In this document: positions 10,913 through 21,280 of the stretch, one piece after another
How positions within the stretch are numbered: position 1 is the first letter of the stretch
How the letters are laid out: each line of letters begins with the position of its first letter
From: Hofstenia miamia
Taxonomy: Eukaryota > Xenacoelomorpha > Acoela
Length of the DNA: 64,000 nucleotides
Direction of reading: 5' to 3'
Assembly: GCA_004352715.1 (NCBI GenBank)
Contig: SCFE01000003.1
Coordinates: forward strand, 4,599,478 to 4,663,477
Notes under the pieces: generated by a model
What the model saw: the letters and a program-made list of their open reading frames with translations, nothing else
Database searches by the model: none
What the model was told of the DNA's origin: nothing
Position numbers and translations under genes: made by a program

Positions 10913-12140
10913 AAAATGTCTCTTTAATGCACATTTATAGACATTTCAAATTAAAGCAAAATTAACCTATGTTGTAAATTGGATATTGAATTGAATTGAA
11001 GATTCTGAGAATGGGGTTAATTTAGCATTAAATTCCACGTTGATAATAAATTTGTTAGAGCTTTCGTGAAACATTGTGTTATTGTTGTTTAGTAATATAT
11101 ACTGTTTGTGGTAATAAACTTGAAATAGATCGTAACGTAAATAGCATCTACGTTAACTTCCATTATTGATAAATAGTCTTATAGTAGTAGCTACGGTTTT
11201 CATTTTATTGTCAATATTCATGTGAATTTTAATTTTATTATTTANNNTTATTTACTTGAAGATTCGTAGTGTAAATAACACAGCCATACTTATGTATGGA
11301 AATAGTAGGTCAGACTCCTACCGAATCTCCATAAACATTTAATGATTCAGATGTTACAAACGCTTTGTAAATATATTTTTATGGTTACTATTTGTTTACA
11401 TTACATGTAAAAAAATTTTTTAAATTCTTATTAACAAATATAGCGAAATTATGTTATAGGCAATATTGGTTTACTAGCGCCATTTTCGTGTTTTTCAATA
11501 TTTATCCAATAATTTTTAAAAACAAATCTAGCTTATTCATAGTTGAGATTAAATATTTTGAATACCGCAAACTGTTGTATTATATAATATTCGTTTGCGT
11601 TCTACATGCTATTTTATCAATAAACTGTCAATTAACATAAAATTTACCTTTTAATGTTGAAATACAATTAAGTCCGAGCATACGTCAATGAAAAACCATA
11701 TAAGGTTCTTCAAGGATACACACTAGGATGGATGCATTTCCTGTCATCAGTTTGCAATCAATTACGATACTCTACAAGACATAATTTAAGTAGTAGTGTT
11801 CATTCATACACAGAAAACCTAAATTCGATTCCATAATAAAACAATTAGAAGATAACCGTTGGAATTAAAATGAATAACTATAAAATGTAGCTTTTCAGTG
11901 CATTATAAATTAAATTTCTTTGATTGCCTGTTATTTTCGATCGGTAACATTGTAAATCTAAATCAGCTAACAGAGAAATTTCGTTAATTTAGCAGTTGCA
12001 ACTCTCAAATCGATTTTTCTCGATCTAAATTCCAAAATCAATTTTCTCAGAAACGTCAATATCTAATTTATCACCATTATTAATTTTGCGTTATTATGAA
12101 ATGTCCACAAATTTACGTTAAAGGGACAAATTGGAACATT
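10913..12140. other. AT-rich stretch without recognisable gene
   Basis: No supported coding region. A plus-strand ORF at 11392-11640 is hydrophobic and AT-driven with no motif. A three-N break lies at 11245-11247. Confidence 0.5.
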
Positions 12141-12244
12141 TTACGTTGGAACAAATTATAGCGCACCTGAAAAACCATTTGCAGCATTTAAATGGCTATT
12201 TGTCAGGTGTATATTAAGGGATCACTTAATTTGTTCCAACGTAA
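12141..12244. repeat. inverted repeat / MITE-like hairpin
   Basis: Perfect 18-bp inverted arms: TTACGTTGGAACAAATTA at 12141-12158 and its reverse complement at 12227-12244. Inside them a second pairing is visible (CACCTGA...TCAGGTG and CCATTT...AAATGG), so most of the 104 bp can fold on itself. No transposase is present. It looks like a small non-autonomous fold-back element, and related sequence occurs at 10740-10912. Confidence 0.75.
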
Positions 12245-12256
12245 AGACGGCATAGA

Positions 12257-12350
12257 ATAAGTCCTACAGAAATAAGTCCTACACGATTAAGTCCTACACG
12301 ATTAAGTCCTACATGATTAAGTCCTACTGATTAAGTCCTACATGATTAAA
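12257..12350 (+). repeat. 15-bp tandem repeat (ATTAAGTCCTACACG)
   Basis: About six consecutive units of ATTAAGTCCTACAYG, with small changes, directly after the hairpin at 12141-12244. Worn copies of the same unit occur at 10785-10830. Confidence 0.8.
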
Positions 12351-12476
12351 TTCTTTATTAATAAGCACAACATTTAAATGAATTGACAACAAAATTATTT
12401 ATGGTCACAGATTATTATTATTATACATTTATTATACAGTTTATGCATTTATTATACAGTTTAATTAGGTTCTAGT

Positions 12477-12899
12477 GTGACAAGTTCAAGGAGCCGCCAT
12501 GGTGGCTCAACCTCGACTGGCAATGACGATGGATATGTGTGCAGAAAGTGCAATTTTGGTGGAGGAAACTCAAAGAAATGGATACATTGTGAGCATTGCA
12601 ATCATTGGTATCATTCTATCTGCTCATCTATTCTGAATGAGGTATTTATCCACCTTGCATCCATTCTGAACTTGTTATTTGTTTGTAATTTCTGCTTTGA
12701 AATCACGAAGAAGAAAATTAAAACTGAACTCCAAATTGTGGATAAGATGTCATTGAAGCAAACAATTCAAGATTGTGTGAGAGAGAGCATTGTTAAAAAC
12801 TTACCCCCGGAGTTGAATCCTGTTCTCAAAACTGTAGTTGGTCAAGAGCTCTTGTCTGTTCACCTCTTATTCACTTGTATCATTTATTCCTGTATTTAG
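12477..12899 (+). pseudogene. PHD-finger ORF, probably LINE ORF1/N-terminal remnant
   Basis: The frame contains CRKCNFGGG..KWIHCEHCNHWYH.ic followed by FVCNFC, giving the Cys4-His-Cys3 spacing of a PHD-type zinc finger (residues about 21-75). A charged helical tail (residues 78-125) follows. No ATG opens the frame; the nearest in-frame upstream stop is at 12462. PHD fingers are known in ORF1 of CR1/L2-like LINEs, and a LINE RT fragment follows within 10 bp, so I read this as the amino-terminal part of the same decayed element. A host PHD exon with a splice acceptor at TTCTAG (12471-12476) is the alternative. Confidence 0.55.
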
Positions 12900-12902
12900 G
12901 CT

Positions 12903-13080
12903 AATAATTGGAAATGTGCTTTTGTTGAGGCTTTGTTCAAAAAGGCAACAAGTACTCTGCTCGGAATTATCATCCAATAAGCAAGCTTCCCAAGCTTTCC
13001 CTAATATTAGAGCGTTTACTCTTTAATTTTATATATGCTAGAGTAAGATTGAAAATTTACAAGAACCAACATGGCTTTAT
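12903..13080 (+). pseudogene. LINE reverse transcriptase fragment (5' part)
   Basis: With one frameshift near 12945 the sequence reads WKCAFVEALFKK, then YSARNYHPISKLPKLSLILE and YKNQHGFI. That is the LINE RT opening: (W..a.V.PlfKkG..., NYRPIs.lp.lskilEr, ..QhGFr). The fragment stops where the LTR of element D begins, so D probably inserted here or the LINE was truncated at this point. Confidence 0.75.
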
Positions 13081-13975
13081 TTTAGAGTCACTCAGGGAAA
13101 TTGTCTTGATTATTATTCATTTTTATTTCAATTGTATTGACGTCATCATGATGTAGTTATTTAATTTCGAGCTTGGGTTTACGAAAGCTAATTATCTTTT
13201 TATGTGTTGCTCAAATTTAATTTGCAAGGGAAAATTGATGACATGACTATCTTGTGATTAACTGTAGTTGTAAACAAAGACAGGTAATTATTTGAAATTG
13301 TATAAATTGAGAAACAATGTAGAGAAAGGTCAATATAGTTTATCTAGCCTCAATTACTGTTTACTTTCTCTTCTGTTATTTGATTATTGATATTGAATAT
13401 GAAAATAATTGCTTAAGCATGGTGACAATTTGGAAGTGCTTTTTCAAAGTACAGGGCGACATGTAGCTCCTGGGGATCAACAGATCTTACCAGCTCAAAT
13501 TGTGGACCTATTAGGTTATGGATACAGTTACATATACAGCAATAATAAAACTTTCATTCAATGTTCAACATGTACATGCACCTATACTTTTTGACACTGT
13601 GATGATACCATGCCATTGGCTAGCATGAATGTCTGGCAATTACAGACTATTATTTAGTGAGCTGAGAGATAACAATGAAAATGAGATGTTTATTTTGTCA
13701 ATGAGATAGAAATTAACAAATGAGACAAATAGGGTAGCACCATGCACTAAGTTGAGCACTATAACATTCCTGAAGCCTTTGCTTCAGCTGGAAACCATGT
13801 GAGTTGGTCATCTTGGAGTTACCTAAAGTATTGATTATTTGGATGAATTACCAATGTTTATATAAGTTCTCTCTCTACCCGTTTTCCCAGAATCAGGGCT
13901 CTCATCATATCTCTATGTAAAACCTTCTGCAGAGTCAATTGGTTTTCTAGTGTAATTACAGCCCACAATTCTACA
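13081..13975 (+). repeat. 5' LTR of element D (895 bp)
   Basis: Aligns end to end with the solo LTR at 34901-36066 and with the E LTR. The expected start TGTAGAG is worn to TTTAGAG. The end is ATTCTACA, immediately followed by a primer-binding site. It contains the shared blocks GCTCAAATTTAATTT, TTGTAAACAAAG, a TATA-like box and a GAGTGCTTT block. Confidence 0.82.
13138..13308 (+). promoter_or_regulatory. LTR promoter: CRE palindrome and TATA box
   Basis: TGACGTCA at 13138-13145 is a perfect CRE/ATF-type palindrome. The E LTR has TGACGTCA at 25277-25284 plus a second TGACGT half site, and the solo LTR has GACGTCA and TGACGT at 34970-34985. A TATA-like TATAAATT at 13301-13308 lies about 30 bp upstream of the CAATA block that is conserved in all copies and is the likely transcription start. 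Confidence 0.5.
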
Positions 13976-13993
13976 TGGCGACCATGACAGGAC
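13976..13993 (+). promoter_or_regulatory. tRNA primer-binding site
   Basis: TGGCGACCATGACAGGAC directly follows the LTR end. TGG complements the CCA tail of a tRNA. A primer tRNA ending in ...GGTCGCCA is implied; a tRNA-Arg is possible, but I cannot settle the identity. A near copy (TGGCAACAATGACAGGAT) follows the second LTR piece at 14886. Confidence 0.6.
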
Positions 13994-14239
13994 GCTGACA
14001 TGATAATGAACTAAGTTCTTTGTGTCTCTTTCGATGGTTTGGATTTCATTTAGTGTTCATTTTGGGGTATGTCAGCTGGGATGGTTGTTTCCCCTGACTG
14101 CAGTTTGGATTTCAGAGTAAATCTGCCAATTGATGTTTAACTGGCAAGTTGCTACTTATTACAAGTCTTTTCTTTTGTGTCTTAGTGNTTTGTGATGTCA
14201 GACTTGGGGGAAGTGAGTTTGGGGGAAGAGAGACAGACC

Positions 14240-14885
14240 CAATAGATTTTATCTAGCCTCAATTACTGTTTAATTTCTCTTCCATTATTTGATTATTGTT
14301 TTTGAGTATGAATATAATTGCTTAAGTGCAGCAACAATTTGGGAGTGCTTTCTCAAAGTACAGGCCAACACATAGCTCCTGGGGATTGGCAGATCTTACC
14401 AGCCCAAATTGTGGACCTATTAGGTTATGGATACAGTTATGTATAAGGCAATAATAAAACTTTTGTTTGATGTTCAACATGTACATGCACCTATACTTTA
14501 TGACACTGTGATGATATCATGCTGTTGGCTAGCATGAATGTCTGGCAATTACAGACTATTATTTAGTGAGCTGAGAGATAACAATGAAAATGAGATGTTT
14601 ATTTTGTCTATGAGATAGAAATTAATAAGTGAGACAAATAGGGTAGCACCATGCACTAAGTCAAGCACTACAATGTTCCTGAAGACTTTGCTTCAGCTGG
14701 AAGCCATGTGAGTTGGTCATCTTGGAGTTACCTAAAGTATAGATTACTTGGATGAATTACCAATGTTTATGATAAGTTCTCTCTTTACCTGTTTTCCCAG
14801 AATCAGGGCTGTAATCATATCTCTATTTAAAACCTTCTGCAGAGTCAATTAGTTTTCTAGTGTAGTTACAGCCCATGATTCTACA
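14240..14885 (+). repeat. second, partial LTR of element D (R-U5-like)
   Basis: Matches 13331-13975 of the first LTR throughout, ends in the same ATTCTACA and is followed by a second primer-binding site. Similarity begins close to the inferred transcription start, so U3 is missing. A single N at 14188 lies between the two LTR pieces, so an assembly join is one explanation; insertion of a copy lacking U3 is another. Confidence 0.7.
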
Positions 14886-15222
14886 TGGCAACAATGACAG
14901 GATGCTGACATGACAACGAATAATTTTTCTGTTGTTTTTTCAGATGGTTTGGATTTGGTTTTATTTTCCTTTTTTTCTCCATTGGAAGGGCAATTTAAAT
15001 TTTACATGTTCTGCTTTGTATTTGTCTGGGTTTTTAGTCATTACTGTTTTTGTCTCAGTGCACTATGTGTTGGATTTATTACCAAATGCCGCTGTATCCC
15101 ACCCTTGGGCTCATATCCAGTGATTTTTTATGAGCTGTGCATTTCTTATGTGTTTGGAAAGTACTCCCATCTGTCAGTTATAGCAGTTATAGTTTATTGT
15201 TTGTTGTTCAATTCTTAGTTAA

Positions 15223-16792
15223 ATGGATTCAAGTCGTAATGTTACTTACTCTCCTAATTTTGGGACTTCTCCAGATATGAGTGTCCTCTGTGCAAGCAAT
15301 GGTAGCCAGGCCAATGCCCTTTGCACCATTTGATCATTGTTGAATTTCTCTTCTCCTAACTCTCCCACCCAAACTGCTCAAAGGCGAGATCAGAATGCTT
15401 CAACAGTTCTGTACCAGAATGCTGGTAATAGCAGTCCCAATCTCCAGCAACATTTCCATTGAGTATTGAATATTCAAAATGCTACCCTGATTCCATTTTG
15501 TCCCTATAGTGGTGCTGATAATGTTATGCACTCCATGCCATGTTTTGATACTCAGCAAATGGAGATTGAGCATCTGAAAGATGCCTTATCACAGCAAGTA
15601 TCCATGAGAATGGAAAGTGAGCAACAAGTCAAGTCTCTCCAAGCTGAACTCAACACCCAACATGCTGCTTACCAGAAGATGGAAATGCAGATGTTGCATT
15701 GGAGCTACAAATTCACAAACTAAAAAATAATATTGCAAAGTCAGAGGAATCGCAACTATTGAAAACCTCCACAGGTGACCCTACAGTTACACAGGTTGCA
15801 ATCACTCAGGCATCCACTCTTGCTACTGGGGCTACCCCTCAAATTGGTTATGGTCTTTCAGTCCATGAGCAGCCTTTGTGCACTACCATGGTACCAGCAG
15901 TGAAGGAACACATAAGTGACACTACTAGTCTTTTAAATGAGAAAACCTCAGATAGTTGACCATGATTTCGTCATTCAATTCTTCCTCTTGATACACCTGG
16001 GCAAGTACCAGTGCTCAGTAAGCATTCTGTGTTGCCCAAGTTTACTGGACAAATTGACACAGTTTTGCAATCTTTTGATGAGTGGTTCTTTTTATTTGAA
16101 CTTCATATGAAACATTACAAAACTTTGCTTAAAAGTGCCATATCACAGTTCCCACTGTAAGTGGGTTGGCATACAATCAATATATGATGTTAGATTGTAA
16201 TATCAAGACTGACTATCAACTATTAGTTGGGTTTTTCGAGGATCATTATCAAGCCCCCCACATAAAGCACCAATATAAAACTTTACTGTGCAATATGTCT
16301 TTTAAGAGAGGGGATGACATTCATAATTATATAATGCAAGTTGAAAGACTGTTTTGATTAAGTAGCCTGTCTCCTGAATACTCTCGGCATGACCTCTTCT
16401 CTTACATTTGTTGAGGTTTTCCATCTTCTATTCATAGTTGACTGGAAATTAAATGTGATCTGGAGGATAGCCTGCATGAAATTATTAGAAAGGCAATTAG
16501 CATTGTTTATATGATTTATAATTCTAGTTGAATTGATAAAGACCTTCATGAATTAGCCTGGGTAAGAGTGAGATCTGAACCAAAGAAAACAATTCTGAAG
16601 AAAGAGTTTGAAATGGCTTTAGTGCAATGTTTCTGCTGTGGTGGAAAAGGACATTTAAAATCTAATTGCAGGGCAAATATCCAAGTTGTTGCTGATGGTG
16701 AGGGGTTCTTAGTCAACGACCCTTCTGTATTATCCACCAACACACCTTTAGTCAATTTGACAGAGGATGAAGCATCATCACATTTAAATTAG
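15223..16792 (+). pseudogene. gag: gag of element D
   Basis: Starts ATGGATTCAAGT (MDSSR...YSPNFGTSP), matching the E gag start MDSSSS...YSPTFGTPP. Then come a coiled-coil-like stretch (IEHLKDALSQQVSMRMESEQ), the capsid region (PKFTGQIDT...SFDEWFFLFEL, YNQYMMLD, YQLLVGFFEDHY) and a zinc knuckle CFCCGGKGHLKSNC near 16630-16672. Many stops and frameshifts break it. It would form the particle that packages element RNA. The frame ends HLN-stop at 16790-16792 inside the frameshift signal. Confidence 0.85.
16783..16789 (+). promoter_or_regulatory. -1 frameshift slippery site TTTAAAT (gag-pol), element D
   Basis: In the gag frame the reading is caT TTA AAT TAG. TTTAAAT is a canonical X XXY YYZ heptamer and the zero-frame stop follows at once. 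The -1 frame continues directly as LGGAP...LVITNLIRKN into the protease. E has the same heptamer and stop at the same place. Confidence 0.7.
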
Positions 16793-17448
16793 GTGGAGCA
16801 CCAACTCCTTTAAACCATGCATGGGATATATTGGTTATCACTAATCTGATAAGGAAAAACCTGATTCCTGTGGAAATGAATGGACAAATTATTAATGCTA
16901 CAATTGACACCAGAGCGGCTGCCTCAATCATCAGTGATGAATGTTGCAAGGATGTATGTTTTACCCGTGATTCAGTAAATCCTTCATCTGATATTAAACT
17001 CATTGATGCTTTGGGAAATCTAATTTCATTGAAAGGAAAGTTACAAAATGCAGTCTTGAAGATTCGTGCTGAACAGTTTGAAGTAGATCTCATCATTATC
17101 AATACAGCTAATCATAAACTTCCCTATGATTTGATTTTGGGGAAGGACTTCTTGGAAAAGAATTCATGTGTGATTGATTACAAAAGTAATACTATATCTA
17201 TAAAAGATCAAGAAGCCACTCAGTTAGCTACCATTCCTGAACAAGAAGTTGTGTTTAATCTAGTTGAGCCTGTCCACTTAGAAGCTAAACATTGGACCCC
17301 AGTAGCCGTATTTTCTAGTCCTGATATTAGTGGAGAGGTCATGATAGTGAGCCAAAGCAGCAAATACATTAAAGGCATCTCTTTTTTGCCCAATATATGT
17401 ACAGTAACCACAGGAAAGACTTATATGACTATACTTACAAACTCTTAA
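16793..17448 (+). pseudogene. aspartic protease of element D (pol start)
   Basis: Open from LVITNLIRKNLIPVEMNG to GKTYMTILTNS. The retropepsin motif at residue 27 of the 205-residue ORF reads DTRAAAS where E has DTGAAAS, so the catalytic DTG is broken by one change. Further family blocks: LPYDLILGKDFLE, CVIDYKSNTISI. A processing enzyme for the Gag-Pol polyprotein. After 17448 the homology to E stops; RT, RNase H and integrase are absent. Confidence 0.85.
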
Positions 17449-17459
17449 AACCCAAAACA

Positions 17460-17762
17460 TACATACCCCATTTAGTGTTGTACAAAATGTAAATACCTCC
17501 CCAATGAGTGACTCAATAGCCCCCTCAACCTCTATTAGCTCCTCTACAGTCACTTAAACAGTAAGATCTAGGAAGACAGAAGAAAGAAAAAGGAAGATGT
17601 CTAAAGTTGGTGAAGAAACACTACACCCATACTTCATAGCTACACATCAAGCTGTACATTACATTCATGATAATATTTCTGAAGAAACACAGAATCAATC
17701 AAGATGGACTTACAATACCAAAAAGTTAGATTGTTCTATTGATATAATACCTTTTATTGTAG
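17460..17762 (+). pseudogene. start of ORF3 (unknown protein) in element D
   Basis: One frame reads a Ser/Thr-rich stretch, then TVRSRKTEERKRKMSKVGEE and LHPYFIATH. The same TV-S-RER-KRMSK and LHPYF pattern opens ORF3 in F (29270-29330), and TVRSRERKKRMSKV opens it in G (48930-48975). Only about the first 60 residues remain before the junction with E. Its presence just after the protease, in the same orientation, ties ORF3 to this retrotransposon group. Confidence 0.7.
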
Positions 17763-18400
17763 AATCAAATTGGGGCCCTCGATCCGAAACAAGCTTGCGC
17801 ATCGGCCCATACTCTAGGATCCACTCCTTAAGGATTTTGTCGGCTACGACTTCGGCGGTGGTACTGTTGAGAGGAACGATGCGGGCCAATTTGGTGAAGT
17901 GGTCAACGATCACGAGCAGGTACTGGAAACCCTCGTCGTCTCTAGACAATTGTTCTAGGTCGACATGTACTAGCTCGTTTGGGCCTTCTGCCGAAAGTGA
18001 TTCCATCTCCGTGCGTTGCTGGGGGAAGTGGTGAGGGTTGTTCAACAGGCACTTCTCACACTTGTCTNTAGATAATTGTTCTAGGTCGACATGTACTAGC
18101 TCGTTTGGGCCTTCTGCCGACCGTGATTCCATCTCCGTGCATTGCTGGGGGAAGTGGTGAGGGTTGTTCAACAGGCACTTCTCACACTTGTCTATGACGT
18201 CGGTAACGGTGGCGCGGATCCCCGTGGTCACGTATCTAGAATTGAATGTCTTCTCGGTCTGAAGGATACCGAGGTGGCCCCGTTCGTGGACTTTGCGTAC
18301 CAGATCTCGTTTAAAGTATTCTGGGACAGCTAGGCGATTGTTATATTTGCTCCTTGTGTATAGCAGGCCCTTGTCTGTTACGCGCCAATTAAAACAATGG
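17763..18400 (-). pseudogene. integrase of element E, truncated
   Basis: Minus-strand frame: EYFKRDLVRKVHERGHLGI, then CEKCLLNN, the HHCC zinc-binding domain. Then ELVHVDLEQLS (first catalytic Asp region), YLLVIVDHFTKLARIVPLNS, and SDRGPQFDS (second catalytic Asp), after which homology ends. The Glu-bearing part and C-terminal domain are missing. A 125-bp segment (17941-18066) is repeated at 18068-18190 across a single N, duplicating the CEKC...DLEQLS part. Confidence 0.85.
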
Positions 18401-18589
18401 AAGTAGCAATTCACTTCCAGCGTGGTGGGGAAGTAGGGATCCTTCATTCTCTGCATGATTTGGTCCAATATTCGATCGCAGTGCTGGTACTGAATGATTT
18501 CATCTTCAGAGATTTCTTCTTTCAGCAATATGGCGAGGATCGGTCTCCCGCTTCGGTCGGCGCTTATCTCGGGTATCAGCTGATACTTG

Positions 18590-19457
18590 GTGTGCAGGAT
18601 GAAGGAGAAAGGCACTTTTTCGCCGTCTGGCTTTTTGATGTCGCGTTCGTAGCTGGGGAGGGCAGTCCAGTAGTCCGCGTTGAGGTGAAGCCTTCCCGGA
18701 CGATGCTGGATGGTGAACGTGAAGTCATTCAGGTACTCAATCCATCGGGCTACTATGGTCGACCTGTTGCCGCTGAATTTTTTTAGCCAGGCTAACGCGC
18801 TATTATCAGTCCTCACAGTGAACTTGCGACCGAGTANTCGGTGTGCGGGATGAAGGAAAAAGGCACCTTTTCGCCGCCTGGTTTTTTGATGTCGCGTTCA
18901 TAGCTGGGGAGGGCAGTCCAGTAGTCCGCGTTGAGGTGAAGCCTTCCCGGACGATGCTTGATGGTGAACGTGAAGTCGTTCAGGTACTCAATCCATCGGG
19001 CGACTATGGTCGACCTGTCGCCGCTGAATTTCTTTAGCCAGGCTAACGCGCTGTTATCAGTCCTTACAGTGAACTTGCGGCCGAGTACAAAGTAGCGAAA
19101 TTTTTTCAAAGACTCCACGAGTGCGAGCATTTTGCACTTAGTTGCGCCTTAGTTCCTCTTGGCCGCTCTAAGCTTCCGGCTGAAGTATTGTACAGGGCTC
19201 TCTACTCCGTTGACATTTTGACTCAGAATCCCACTGATGGCGACAGCACTGGCGTCACAATCAATCGTGAAGTTTTTTGTGTAGTCAGGAGTGTTTAAGG
19301 ACGGTATCTTTTTTAGTTCCTTTTTGATGCTGTCGAGGGCTTCTTGCTCTTGCCAGGTCCATTTGAACTCGACAGACTTCCTTAGAAGATTGGAGATGGT
19401 TCGGGTCTTATCGGCAAGGTTCAGGATAAACATCCCATAGTAGTTGAGGAAGCCCAT
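18590..19457 (-). pseudogene. RNase H and linker of element E
   Basis: Reads MGFLNYYG, FKWTWQEQEALDSIKKEL, then FTIDCDASAVAISGILSQ (first RNase H Asp), MLALVESLKKFRYF (Glu) and TVRTDNSALAWLKKFSG (Asp), then the HRPGRLHLNADYWTALPS linker to integrase. An in-frame TAA precedes GATKCKMLAL (near 19150). About 245 bp (18589-18832) are repeated at 18840-19082 around a single N, so the RNase H C-terminus appears twice. Confidence 0.85.
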
Positions 19458-19472
19458 TAGGCGCTGGATGTC

Positions 19473-21280
19473 TCAGCGTGTTCTCGGCATCTTGATTCTA
19501 TCTAGAAAATCCTTAGCATCGTTTTTTATTGATATTTTTCCAGGCTCGATGACCCGGCCAAGGAAGGTCACTCTGGTTAGGAGCAGCGCACACTTGGTCC
19601 CGTTCACCTTAAGTCCTGCTCGTTGCAAAAGGTCCAGGGTTCGACCAAGCTTTTGGAGATGTTCTTCGAAGGTGTGGCTCGCAACTAAGATGTCGTCGAT
19701 ATAGGCTAAGACGCCTGGTGCGAGGAGGTTGTCTCCGTCTTTGAGAACTTTTGTAACGTATCGCTGGAAGGTGGCCGGCGCATTNNNNNNNNNNNNNNNN
19801 NNNNNNNNNNNNNNNNNNNNNNNNNNNNNNNNNNNNNNNNNNNNNNNNNNNNNNNNNNNNNNNNNNNNNNNNNNNNNNNNNNNNNNNNNNNNNNNNNNNN
19901 NNNNNNNNNNNNNNACGTATCGCTGGAAGGTGGCCGGCGCATTACATAGACCAAAGGCCATGTACTTCCATTCGTACAGCCCGTATGGAGGGATGAAGGC
20001 GGTCTTTGCGATGTCAGCGGGGCGCATGGGTACCTGCCAGTAGGCCTTGCACAGGTCCAAGCACGAGAAAAATTTGTACTTGCTGGCGTCATAGAGAAGA
20101 TCCTCTATCCTGGGCAAGGGATACGCATCTTTGATGGTGATGTCGTTTAACTTGCGGAAATCGATGCATAGTCTGTACTTGTCGCCTTGGCAGATGAAAA
20201 CTGTAGGCGCAGCATATGGGCTATTGCTCCCTTGAATAATTCCACTCTCGATTAGGTCGCTCAAGATCTTCTCGTACTCGAGCTTCAGGTTTTCCGGCAC
20301 TCGCCATACAGGTAGACGGATCGGACGCTCGTTCTTCAGCTCGATGGCGTGCTCCTCGCCTATCGCTTGTCTGATGCTGATGGTGCCGTAATTAAAGACT
20401 TCATGCTTGCCATAGAGCAGAGTCGATAGAGATCTTCTTTCTTTATGTGTTAAGTGAGGGTGGGTGTGCTCGGAGACGGTGGGCACTCTTATTGGACTCA
20501 AGGGAGCTTCGAGATCATGAATTGCGGTGCAGATTGGCAGGCAGGTGACCGGGACGTTTTCGACTTTGACCGGGACTGCTATCAGCTGCAGGTGGGAGGT
20601 TCCAATTTTGACCGACGAGGCTGATCCGTTCAGGACTGTGACACAAGTTTTTCCTCGGGTTACCTTGCATAAGTCGGGCGAAAAAGAAACTCCGCGCAAG
20701 TACTTGCCTTTGTGTCCGGATATCATCACATCTCCGTTGAGGCTGGCGTCCGTGGAGACCGCCACCCTTGTCCAATGCTTTGGCTCAAGAAATACGGGCT
20801 CGTCCAGGCTGAAAACGACTTCTTTCTCAGGGAGCGTAACCAATTGCGTAGCTTCCTGGTCTTTGATGGAGATGGTGCCACTTTTAAAATCGATTACGCA
20901 CGAATTCCGCTCAAGGAAGTCGTTTCCGAGTATCAAATCATACGGGAGACGGTGATTCGAAGTATCTACTACAAGCAGGTCCACCTCGAATGGTTCCGCG
21001 TGGATTCTTATCGGCGCGTCAGTCAGCTTACCTTTCAGAGAAAGGGGGTTTCCCGAAGCGTCGATCAGCTTTGCGTTCGAGGGATCCAACGAGTCTCGAG
21101 TCAAACAGAGCTCGCGGCAGCATTCGTCACTAATGATGGAAGCTGCGGCCCCAGTGTCCACAGTGGCATTGAAGATGTTGCCGTTCATTTCGACGGGAAT
21201 CAAATTTTTCCGAATTAATTGAGTGATCACTAAGACGCGGTGATCTTGTGCGCGTTTTTCGGGAGGCGGCGCTCCAACTA
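19473..21280 (-). pseudogene. pol: protease-reverse transcriptase of element E
   Basis: From the frameshift site the frame reads LVGAPPPEKRAQ...LIRKNLIPVEMNG. Protease: VDTGAAASII (intact catalytic DTG), LPYDLILGNDFLERN. RT: YRLCIDFRKLNDITIKDAYP, CLDLCKAYWQVPM (motif A Asp), FGLCNAPATFQRY, AYIDDILVAS (intact YIDD), FLGRVIEPGKI. A TGA stop follows RIKMPRTR at 19473, just before DIQRLMGFLNYYG. The 130-N gap at 19785-19914 is flanked by the same 29-bp sequence, so it is probably a false gap. Dual role: polyprotein cleavage and cDNA synthesis. Confidence 0.9.
19785..19914. other. assembly gap (130 N) inside RT
   Basis: The roughly 29 bases on each side of the gap (ACGTATCGCTGGAAGGTGGC...) are identical, so the flanks overlap and the gap is likely of zero or negative length. 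Confidence 0.9.

Larger units (their letters stand above)
13081..17762 (+). mobile_element. Ty3/gypsy-type LTR retrotransposon D, internally deleted
   Basis: Order on the plus strand: LTR, primer-binding site, a second partial LTR with primer-binding site, gag, protease, then a jump to the start of the extra ORF (ORF3). RT, RNase H and integrase are missing between about 17448 and 17460. Gag and protease align with those of element E but are older: stops, few CpG dinucleotides, and protease DTG changed to DTR. Its right edge abuts element E in opposite orientation near 17762. Confidence 0.78.

Noticed and set aside
19149-21218. Plus-strand ORFs across element E (for example 20712-21218, 168 residues)
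   Set aside because: Shadows of the minus-strand pol frame, which carries the protease and RT motifs.
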